60,167 nt of DNA from Nocardia carnea NBRC 14403. GTDB taxonomy: Bacteria > Actinomycetota > Actinomycetes > Mycobacteriales > Mycobacteriaceae. Every line of letters starts with the position of its first letter. Position 1 is the first letter of the stretch. Of this stretch, positions 53,861 to 60,167 are shown one piece after another. The notes beneath the pieces are model-generated. The model saw only the letters and a program-made list of their open reading frames with translations. It made no database searches and had not been told where the DNA came from. Where the stretch lies: positions 1 to 60,167 of the forward strand of contig NZ_BAFV01000117.1 in NCBI RefSeq assembly GCF_000308515.1, given 5' to 3'. The position numbers and the translations under genes were made by a program.

Positions 53861-54718
53861 TCACTGGAGGTCGGTGAACTCCTGGGTGCCGACCACGGTC
53901 AGCAGGTCCAGCTTGTCCGCGCTGTCGGTGCCGATGGCCGGGGTGAACCAGAGCAGCCGTTGTCGGCCGTCTTCGCTGAACAGATTGAGGCAGTTGACTT
54001 CGATCAGGCCGAGGGCGGGATGATTGATTCGTTTGCGGTCGTTTCGACGGAATGCCACCTCGTGAGCCGTCCATAACGCCGCGAATTCGGCGGAGCGGCT
54101 CAGCAGTTCGGAGATGAGCGAAGTTGCCTCGGCATCCGCCGCGGAGCGACGACCGGCCGCGGCCCGCAGGTCGGCGACGAACGCCCGGGACTGGGGCTCA
54201 TGGTCGCTCTCGGGGTAGAGCCGCCGGGCGCTGGGATCGGTGAACCATCGGTAGACAAAGCTCGCCGCCATGCCCTGCAGGCCGGACTGATCGCCTAGTA
54301 GCGCGACGGCCGCGGCGTTCTGCACCAGCGTGACGTGCAGGTCGGTGATCACCTGGGCAGGTGTCGCGACCAGCCGGGTGAGCAGGTCGACCATTCCTGG
54401 ATGGACGTGCGAATTCGCGGTTCCGTCGCGCGGCACCGGACGCTCGGCGAGGTGATAGATGTGGTCACGTTCGTCGGCGGTCAGCCGCAGGGCGCGCGCC
54501 AGTGCCGCCAGCATCTGCTCCGACGGCTGCGACCCGGCCCCACGCTCGAGCTCGTTGTAGTAGTCCACCGACGCACCGGCGAGTTGGGCGACCTCGTCGC
54601 GACGGAGTCCGCGCACGCGCCGTCGCGGCCCGGAGACGAATCCGACCTCTTCGGGGCGGATGCGCTCGCGCCGGGACCGCAGGAACATCCCCAGCTCGGA
54701 GTACTTCGCGCTGCTCAT
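53861..54718 (-). CDS. MmyB-type XRE-family regulator
   Basis: 285 residues. HTH with FLRSRRERIRPEEVGF and RRDEVAQLAGASVDYYNELERG, followed by the MmyB-like ligand domain (TADERDHIYHLAERP, AGMAASFVYRWFTDPSARRLY and FRRNDRKRINHPALGLIEVNCLNLF). Such regulators sense a hydrophobic ligand and control adjacent SDR or cytochrome genes. Divergent from the SDR at 54806. Confidence 0.9.
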   Translation of the reverse strand: MSSAKYSELGMFLRSRRERIRPEEVGFVSGPRRRVRGLRRDEVAQLAGASVDYYNELERGAGSQPSEQMLAALARALRLTADERDHIYHLAERPVPRDGTANSHVHPGMVDLLTRLVATPAQVITDLHVTLVQNAAAVALLGDQSGLQGMAASFVYRWFTDPSARRLYPESDHEPQSRAFVADLRAAAGRRSAADAEATSLISELLSRSAEFAALWTAHEVAFRRNDRKRINHPALGLIEVNCLNLFSEDGRQRLLWFTPAIGTDSADKLDLLTVVGTQEFTDLQ

Positions 54719-54805
54719 GACATCCAGTCTGCGGCACCTCGGGCCCGCGACACAGGGGATGACATCCCCTCGTACCCACCGCCCGCTCCGCCGATAGTGA
54801 AGAAC

Positions 54806-55564
54806 ATGACATCCACCGACACCGCATCACGAAACGCCGGACAGGTTGCCGTCGTCACCGGAGGTTCCCGTGGCATCGGGCGCGCGATCTCGCTCGAGCT
54901 CGCGGCCCGCGGCAGCACCGTTGTCGTCAACTACGCGGGCAACGCCACCGCTGCCGAGGAAGCCGTGGACGCCATCTCCGCGGCGGGTGGCACCGCAATC
55001 GCGGTCCGGGCCGACGTCGCCGACGAGTACGCCGTCTCCGCACTGTTCGACCGCGCCGAGGCCGAGTTCGGAGGCGTCGACGTCGTCGTCAACTCCGCGG
55101 GCCGCCTCGCCCTGTCCACCATCGCCGATCTGGATCTGAATGTTCTCGACGCGATCCACCGTGTCAACATCCGCGGCACCTTCGTCGTTGCCCAGCAAGC
55201 GGCGCGGCGGCTGCGTGCCGGCGGCTCGTTCGTGAGCTTCTCGACATCCGTGGTCGGTGCCCAGTTCCCCACCTACGGTGCCTATGCCGCCGGCAAAGGC
55301 GCCGTAGAAGCGGTCACACTGATCCTGGCCAGGGAACTGCGTGGCCGCGACATCACCGTCAACACCGTGGCTCCCGGCCCGACCGCGACCGCGATGTTCC
55401 TCGACGGGAAGACCGAGGAACAGATCACCACGCTGGCCGCCAATCCGCCGCTCGAACGCCTGGGCACACCGGAGGACATCGCCCGCGTGGTCGCCTTCCT
55501 CACCGGTCCCGAGGGGCACTGGATCAACGGCCAGATCCTGCGCGCCAACGGCGGCATGATCTGA
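54806..55564 (+). CDS. SDR-family oxidoreductase (3-ketoacyl-type)
   Basis: 252 residues. GGSRGIGRAISLELAARG, VVNSAGR, SFSTSV, YGAYAAGKGAVEA and GHWINGQILRANGG. Catalytic Tyr and Lys are present. NADP-preferring by the TGGSRGIG/Arg pattern. Start ATG 54806. Divergent to the MmyB regulator and 50 nt upstream of the tautomerase, so probably regulated and co-transcribed. Confidence 0.9.
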   Translation: MTSTDTASRNAGQVAVVTGGSRGIGRAISLELAARGSTVVVNYAGNATAAEEAVDAISAAGGTAIAVRADVADEYAVSALFDRAEAEFGGVDVVVNSAGRLALSTIADLDLNVLDAIHRVNIRGTFVVAQQAARRLRAGGSFVSFSTSVVGAQFPTYGAYAAGKGAVEAVTLILARELRGRDITVNTVAPGPTATAMFLDGKTEEQITTLAANPPLERLGTPEDIARVVAFLTGPEGHWINGQILRANGGMI

Positions 55565-55614
55565 CGCCGAAACCGCCGACATCACCGAAAATCACACCAC
55601 ATAAGGAGATCACT

Positions 55615-55812
55615 ATGCCGTTCGCCAACTTCAAGGTCCCCGCCGGCACCATCGACGACGAGGACAAGCGGAAGATCGTGGAACGCACCACCGAGCTGTA
55701 TGTCGAGATCTACGGCGAACGCGCTCGCGCGACCACCGTTGTCCTTGTCGACGAGGTCGTCGACGGCGGCTGGGGAGTCGGCGGAAATGTCCTGGCCATA
55801 GTGGACTCGTGA
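55615..55812 (+). CDS. 4-oxalocrotonate tautomerase family protein
   Basis: 65 residues with Pro1 after the start Met (MPFANFKVPAGTID), the catalytic base of the tautomerase superfamily, and the beta-alpha-beta ending VVLVDEVVDGGWGVGG. ATG follows AAGGAGATCACT. Enol/keto tautomerisation of an unknown substrate, likely in the same pathway as the SDR upstream. Confidence 0.9.
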   Translation: MPFANFKVPAGTIDDEDKRKIVERTTELYVEIYGERARATTVVLVDEVVDGGWGVGGNVLAIVDS

Positions 55813-55834
55813 ATCGGAAAGACGGCGTCGGATC

Positions 55835-56266
55835 ATGGCAGAAGACCTGATCGTGACTCGGACGCTGGTGATACCGGCGTCCGAGTTGCGCGAGCGTTTC
55901 TCACGCTCGTCCGGCCCGGGCGGGCAGCACGTCAACACCACCGACAGCCGGGTCGAGCTGTCGTTCGATCTCACCAATTCGCTCTCCGTGCCGGAACGGC
56001 TGCGCATCCGGATGCTCGATCGGCTGGCCACCCGCCTGGTCGACGGGGTGCTCACGATCGCCGCTTCGGAGCACCGGGCACAGTTGCAGAACCGCGCAGC
56101 CGCCCGCGAACGCCTGGCTTCGTTACTGCGTGACGCCGCTGCCGCCCCGCCGCCCGTTCGCCGCGCCACCAAGCCCTCGCGCGGCGCGAAGGAACGTCGC
56201 ATCGCCGCGAAGAAGCGGCGCGGGATCACCAAGCGAAACCGTCGTGCGTTTCCCGACGACCAGTAG
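55835..56266 (+). CDS. arfB: Alternative ribosome-rescue factor ArfB
   Basis: 143 residues with the release-factor motif SSGPGGQHVN (GGQ at about 29-31) and a long basic C-terminal tail (KERRIAAKKRRGITKRNRR) that inserts into the empty mRNA channel. It hydrolyses peptidyl-tRNA on stalled ribosomes without a codon. 20 nt from the tautomerase gene, likely co-transcribed. Length matches ArfB/YaeJ. Confidence 0.93.
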   Translation: MAEDLIVTRTLVIPASELRERFSRSSGPGGQHVNTTDSRVELSFDLTNSLSVPERLRIRMLDRLATRLVDGVLTIAASEHRAQLQNRAAARERLASLLRDAAAAPPPVRRATKPSRGAKERRIAAKKRRGITKRNRRAFPDDQ

Positions 56267-56390
56267 TGCTTTGCCGGGTCGGCCGGTGGGTTCTGTATGC
56301 CGATCGACGACCGGCTGCGACGGTCTCAACGGAGTAGGCGCGACCCTGTCATTGAAGCGCCTGTGGCCGTGGATGTGCGGGGTAGCGACA

Positions 56391-57188
56391 TCACCGTCGC
56401 AGTGGGACCTGAGCTACCAGGAAGTCGTTGATGACTTCTGCCCATTCGGCGGGTCGTTCACTGGCGAGTGCGTGTCCGGAATCGAGTTCGACGAGCCGGG
56501 CGTTCGGGATTCCGGTCGCTAGTTCGGCAGCGTGCGAAGCCGATACGACCAAATCGTGCGCGCCGGCAATCACTACGGTGGGGACTCTGATATCCGCCGA
56601 CTCCGACCGCACGTCGACTCGCGTCAGGAGGTCGAGTTGATCGTCGGCTCCGGCAGGTAGCGCCGGCCCGATCGTGTCGACCATGGCACCGATCTCACCG
56701 CCCGATCGGTCATCGAGCCAGCCGGGACTCCAGCCGAGCAAGGTCAGATATGCCGCCAACGATCGAGTATCTCCGGAAGCGGCCAGTCGTCGCCAGGTGG
56801 CGACGACCAATCGCAGGCGCGCATTGGGATGAGCGAATCCCGCCGACAACGCCAGCCCGGTCACCCGTTGACGGTGTCGAGTCGCGATCCGCACGGCCAC
56901 TGCGGCCCCGGTAGAGAATCCCGCCACGGCGAACTGTTCCTGCCCGGCCTGTAGCGCTGCGTCCACCAGGCCGTCGGCAAGGCCGTCGAGAGTCAGCGGC
57001 GCTGTCGCGCGCGGCGTGCGCCCCGACCCCGGGTAGTCCGCCGCCACGACCGTATTCGCCTCGGCCAACTGCGACAGGATAGGGCCGAAACTGTCCTCGA
57101 TATCGCTGCTCGCCCCATGGGCGAGCAGGACTCCCGGGCCGCTCCCGCAGACGGTCCCCAGGAATTCACTCGTGTTCTGCTGTGTCAT
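56391..57188 (-). CDS. Alpha/beta hydrolase controlled by MerR-type operator
   Basis: 265 residues. VLLAHGASSDIEDSFG oxyanion region, nucleophile in AVAGFSTGAAVAV, acid Asp in AGAHDLVV and His in LDSGHALASE. Cytoplasmic. Its promoter (minus strand) has TTGACT and a 19-bp spacer containing the palindrome at 57204-57221, the MerR type. The divergent MerR gene is interrupted by a stop codon, so control may be lost. Confidence 0.85.
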   Translation of the reverse strand: MTQQNTSEFLGTVCGSGPGVLLAHGASSDIEDSFGPILSQLAEANTVVAADYPGSGRTPRATAPLTLDGLADGLVDAALQAGQEQFAVAGFSTGAAVAVRIATRHRQRVTGLALSAGFAHPNARLRLVVATWRRLAASGDTRSLAAYLTLLGWSPGWLDDRSGGEIGAMVDTIGPALPAGADDQLDLLTRVDVRSESADIRVPTVVIAGAHDLVVSASHAAELATGIPNARLVELDSGHALASERPAEWAEVINDFLVAQVPLRR

Positions 57189-57203
57189 GGACCCACGCTA
57201 AAA

Positions 57204-57221
57204 TCTCACATCGATGTGAGA
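57204..57221. promoter_or_regulatory. 18-bp MerR-type operator
   Basis: TCTCACATCGATGTGAGA, a perfect dyad between the hydrolase and MerR genes. On the minus strand it lies in the 19-bp spacer between TTGACT and TTAGCG, the usual position for MerR activators. Confidence 0.65.
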
Positions 57222-57247
57222 GTCAACTCGTAGCGGGCGGAGTGGGG

Positions 57248-57628
57248 ATGCGAATCGGTGAACTGGCGCAGCGTACGGGTGTGAGCCATCGGCTACTCCG
57301 CTACTACTAGGAGCAGGGGCTGCTCACGGCCCGACGAACCGGCGGCGGCTTCCGCGAGTACGCGCCGACCGCCCCCGATACCGTCCGCCAGATCCGTGCT
57401 CTCCTGGCCGCCGGCCTACCCACCCGGGCTATTCGCGACATCTTGCCCTGCGCGCACGGCCCTGCACCCACTCTCGAACCCCACCCCGACATGCTCGCCC
57501 TGCTCCGCACCGAACTGGCCTCCCTCGACTCCCGCATCACCTGCCTGCGAGAAACCCGCGAAATACTGGCCCGCTACCTGTCCACCACGGAATCCGGCTC
57601 GACCACCATGCAGGGTTGCGCTCCATAG
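57248..57628 (+). pseudogene. MerR-family regulator with in-frame TAG
   Basis: From ATG 57248 the frame reads MRIGELAQRTGVSHRLLRYY, then TAG at 57308-57310 (codon 21), then EQGLLTARRTGGGFREYAP, VRQIRALLAAGLPTRAIRDILPC and a C-terminal helix to 57628. In homologs this position is Glu (RYYEEQGLL), so a GAG-to-TAG change is the simplest explanation. The rest of the frame is intact. The full gene would be about 126 residues. Either a fresh pseudogene, readthrough or a base error. Confidence 0.85.
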
Positions 57629-57760
57629 ACTTTCTCGGCCGGTGATCATGGCATCAGCGCGCGGATTACGGAATCGATTCACTGATGGCACAGGAGATTC
57701 CGGTATCCGGTTAACATCGTGTCGACGCAGATGTCCCTCGCGTCGTCTCTCGTCTCATGA

Positions 57761-58561
57761 CTATCGGCCGGCGAGCTCGGCGACGACCGGAGCGAGACTG
57801 TCGGCGGAGTCGGCGCCGAAGACGAAGTAGGAGAAGCCGCTCTCTTCCCGGCGTCGCTCGATTTCCTCGGCCGCGGCTGCCGGATCGTTCGGGAGGACGG
57901 TCATCGCGTCTGCCGCGCGAAGCGCGGCGGGGTCGGTATCGGGGGGCGCCATATGGGGAGCCACAGAGTCACCGATCACCGGCACGGCCAGCGCGAGCTC
58001 GACGTCGGCGCGGAACTCACGCGCCATACGTGCGACTTCGCGCCGAGGCTGAGCACCCAGCACGAAGGTGACCGTATCCGCGATCTCGGCCGCCAACGCC
58101 TGGGCCTTCGGACCGAGTACCGCCATGGCCACGGGCGTATGACGATCGGGGCCGTCGAGGTCTCGCAACGTTTCGACCGTCGCACGCACCTGTGCCAACC
58201 GTTGGTGCGGCGGTGGTACCGCGGGCATGCCCCTGTCGCGCAGTTCGTCCTCGATCCCAGGTCTGCCCGTGCCGATGCCCATCTCGAAACGGCCCTCGGT
58301 CAGCAGCGACAGCGAATGCGCTTCCCACGCCGTCAACCACGCCGGTCGGAACGGAGAGGCGTACACCCAGGTGCCGACGCGCAGGTCGGTCAGGGCCGCG
58401 GCGGTGGCCAGCATGGGGCCGGGCGCCGGTTGCGTCTGTGGGAAGTCGGGCACCAGGAGCGTCGAGTAACCGCTGTCGGCGATGCGGCGCACGCGGTCAC
58501 GCCACGTCGGCACGTCGGTGGTGAGCGGAGCAACGACTCCGAATCGGAACGGTCTCGTCAT
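57761..58561 (-). CDS. LLM-class F420-dependent oxidoreductase
   Basis: 266 residues from ATG 58561 after AGGAG. FRFGVVAPLTTDVPTWRDRVRRIADSGYSTLLVPDFP, LRVGTWVYASPFRPAWLTAWEAHSLSLLTEGRFEMGIGTGRP and VAMAVLGPKAQALAAEIADTVTF: the luciferase-like monooxygenase barrel of F420-dependent enzymes (TIGR03621-like in mycobacteria). Substrate unknown. Confidence 0.88.
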   Translation of the reverse strand: MTRPFRFGVVAPLTTDVPTWRDRVRRIADSGYSTLLVPDFPQTQPAPGPMLATAAALTDLRVGTWVYASPFRPAWLTAWEAHSLSLLTEGRFEMGIGTGRPGIEDELRDRGMPAVPPPHQRLAQVRATVETLRDLDGPDRHTPVAMAVLGPKAQALAAEIADTVTFVLGAQPRREVARMAREFRADVELALAVPVIGDSVAPHMAPPDTDPAALRAADAMTVLPNDPAAAAEEIERRREESGFSYFVFGADSADSLAPVVAELAGR

Positions 58562-58679
58562 GTTCGGACTCCTGTCTTCCGGTCGGTCCAGAGGAACAGA
58601 CGACTGAGCCGCCCGAAAATCATCGACGCGGCCCAGTTCGGGTACACCCGCGCGAACGCTGCGAATCAGGTATTGCCGA

Positions 58680-59192
58680 CTACGTTTCCAGTACTGCGGC
58701 AAAGGCCGCGAGTGCTCGCTCGTCGAACAGCACGAACCGTACGTTTTCGACGGTCGTTTCGGCGGCACGCACCGTCTCGACGGCAATTCGGGCACCGTCG
58801 TCCATCGGCCAGCCGAAGATGCCGGTGGAGATTGCGGGGAAGGCCACGGTCTCGGCGCCCAGTTCGGCTGCCACACGCAGGGATTCGCGGTAGCAGGAGG
58901 CGAGCAACGCCGAGCGGTCCTCGGTGTCCGACCATACCGGGCCGACGGTGTGGATCACCCAGCGCGCGGGCAGTTGTCCTGCGGTTGTCGCCACCGCCTG
59001 CCCGACCGGCAGCCCCTTGCCGAGGTGCGCGGCGCGCAGGTCTCGGCACTCCGACAGGATTTCCGGCCCGCCCTTCCGGTGTATGGCGCCGTCGACGCCC
59101 CCGCCACCGAGCAACGAGGAATTCGCGGCGTTGACCACCGCGTCGACCTGCTGTTCGGTGATATCCCCGCGTACTGCCTCCATTCGCGTCAT
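58680..59192 (-). CDS. Macro-domain protein (O-acetyl-ADP-ribose deacetylase type)
   Basis: 170 residues from the ATG giving MTRMEAVRGDIT. Macro-domain motifs: VRGDIT (ADP-ribose Asp), NAANSSLLGGGGVDGAIH (catalytic and binding loop) and IHTVGPVW with FPAISTGIFGWP (diphosphate loop). Removes ADP-ribose or deacetylates O-acetyl-ADP-ribose. MacroD-like length. Single gene. Confidence 0.93.
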   Translation of the reverse strand: MTRMEAVRGDITEQQVDAVVNAANSSLLGGGGVDGAIHRKGGPEILSECRDLRAAHLGKGLPVGQAVATTAGQLPARWVIHTVGPVWSDTEDRSALLASCYRESLRVAAELGAETVAFPAISTGIFGWPMDDGARIAVETVRAAETTVENVRFVLFDERALAAFAAVLET

Positions 59193-59315
59193 CGGTCCAT
59201 TGTGCTGGTATGGCCGACCACGATGCCATCGCATATCGGTACCGATCACCGAGCCGAAGTGTCGTCGAAATTCGCCGTCACACCGCCACAGCCGGCTCGG
59301 CTACAGTGGGTTCGC

Positions 59316-60167
59316 ATGACCGGCACCGAGCTGGAGATCACCACAGACCTGGTCCGCGACCTGCTGCGGGAGCAGCACTCCGACCTCGCCGGTCTGACCA
59401 TCCGCGAGGTGGCAGGTGGCTGGGGCAACCAGATGTGGCGTCTCGGGGACGAGTTGGCCGTACGTATGCAGCGCATGGATCCCACCCCGGACTTGCAGCT
59501 GAAGGAGCGCCGGTGGCTCCCCGTGCTGGCCCCGCGTCTGCCGCTGCCGGTGCCGACCCCGGTGCGATTCGGTGAACCGTCCGAGCGTTTCCCCAAGCAC
59601 TGGACCGTGATGACGTGGGTTCCCGGCGAGCCGCTCGACCACGCCACGATCAGCCGCGGCGCCCATGCGGCCGATACGCTGGCAGCATTCCTGCGGGCAC
59701 TCCACGTTCCCGCACCCGCCGAGGCGCCGATCGCTACCGACCGCGGCGCCCATCTCAGGGACTGCACTGACGGCTTCGAGGCCTTCCTCCGAGCCGTCGC
59801 CCCTGCCGACCTCGCCTCCGACGTCCGGGCGCTCTGGGACGATGCCGTCGCCGCCGACGCGTGGGAGGGCCCACCGGTGTGGGTGCACGGCGACCTCCAT
59901 CCCGCGAATGTCGTTGTCTCGGACGGAACTCTTTCGGGCATAGTCGACTTCGGTGACCTGTTCGCCGGTGATCCAGCGTGGGATCTCGCCGCAGCATGGG
60001 TGCTGCTGCCCGCGGGCGCGGACGCGCGATTCTTCGACGTGTACGCGCACGCGGACGAGGCGGCGATCCGGCGGGCCCGTGGGCTGGCGGCTATGAAGAG
60101 CCTGTTCCTGATGCTCATGGGGCAGAACGGAGATCGGGGTCTTCCGGGCGGAAAGCCGCACTGGGGA
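59316..60167 (+). CDS. Aminoglycoside phosphotransferase-family protein (cut by window end)
   Basis: ATG 59316 opens a frame still without a stop at the end of the window, 284 codons. It has REVAGGWGNQMWRLGDELAVRM (N-lobe), WVHGDLHPANVVV (catalytic) and GIVDFGDLFAGDPAWDLA (metal-binding). APH-family kinase, similar to chromosomal homologs of aminoglycoside or homoserine kinases; substrate unknown. The 3' end is missing, so only the fold is certain. Confidence 0.88.
   Translation, partial: MTGTELEITTDLVRDLLREQHSDLAGLTIREVAGGWGNQMWRLGDELAVRMQRMDPTPDLQLKERRWLPVLAPRLPLPVPTPVRFGEPSERFPKHWTVMTWVPGEPLDHATISRGAHAADTLAAFLRALHVPAPAEAPIATDRGAHLRDCTDGFEAFLRAVAPADLASDVRALWDDAVAADAWEGPPVWVHGDLHPANVVVSDGTLSGIVDFGDLFAGDPAWDLAAAWVLLPAGADARFFDVYAHADEAAIRRARGLAAMKSLFLMLMGQNGDRGLPGGKPHWG

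Overview
The window is about 60 kb of very GC-rich DNA from the chromosome of a mycolic-acid actinomycete, most likely Nocardia or a close relative. Genus-level pointers are a DesA3-type fatty acid desaturase, a stand-alone acyl-CoA carboxylase beta subunit, an MmpS-like lipoprotein, an F420-type (LLM) oxidoreductase, DUF2267 and DUF2804 proteins, and many small regulator/oxidoreductase pairs. I saw no rRNA, tRNA, CRISPR array, phage or insertion sequence. Genes are dense on both strands. The only stretch over 300 nt without a confident gene is 40376-40800, which holds a doubtful ORF and a large inverted repeat.

Layout. 0.1-7.6 kb: a membrane Ser/Thr kinase interrupted by an in-frame stop, two small coupled genes, a DUF2267 protein and three membrane or hypothetical proteins. 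7.7-11.0 kb: a DUF2804 protein, then a leftward His-rich protein and MFS transporter pair behind a copper-type (CsoR-like) operator. 11.3-15.3 kb: a three-gene cassette of an unknown protein, a MoxR-type AAA+ ATPase and a metallopeptidase/VWA protein. 15.5-20.9 kb: lipid genes (desaturase, AccD), then a secreted peptidase behind a MerR-type promoter with a MerR gene just downstream. 21-26 kb: a five-gene leftward operon (ABC permease, lipoprotein, ATPase, divergent M24 peptidase-like protein, RidA). 26.2-29.8 kb: the lower glucarate pathway (KdgD and ketoglutarate semialdehyde dehydrogenase) with a divergent LysR regulator.

30-36.7 kb: small ORFs, hydrolase, MmpS-like lipoprotein, Old Yellow Enzyme, DUF6069 protein behind a perfect 20-bp palindrome, MFS exporter, secreted protein. 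36.7-40.8 kb: a leftward cassette of TPR protein, CHAT (caspase-like) protease and phosphotransferase-like protein with overlapping or nearly touching ends; I consider this the best candidate for an undescribed system. 40.8-45.7 kb: EF-G-binding (FBP) protein, PNPOx-like protein, a decayed multicopper oxidase end, and an ECF42 sigma factor/DGPF pair facing a DUF1579-like gene across two matching ECF-type promoters. 45.7-60.2 kb: many short regulator/enzyme pairs (TetR, XRE, MerR) with SDRs, DHFR-like reductases and hydrolases, then tautomerase, ArfB, LLM oxidoreductase, macro domain protein and an APH-family gene cut by the window end.

Gene decay is a recurring theme: an ochre codon in the kinase, an amber codon in a MerR gene, and remnants of a multicopper oxidase, an SDR and an NmrA-type protein, mostly between 42 and 58 kb. 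Start codons were chosen from visible Shine-Dalgarno sequences, overlaps and family-typical N-termini. All functions are inferred by reading the sequence; no database search was run.
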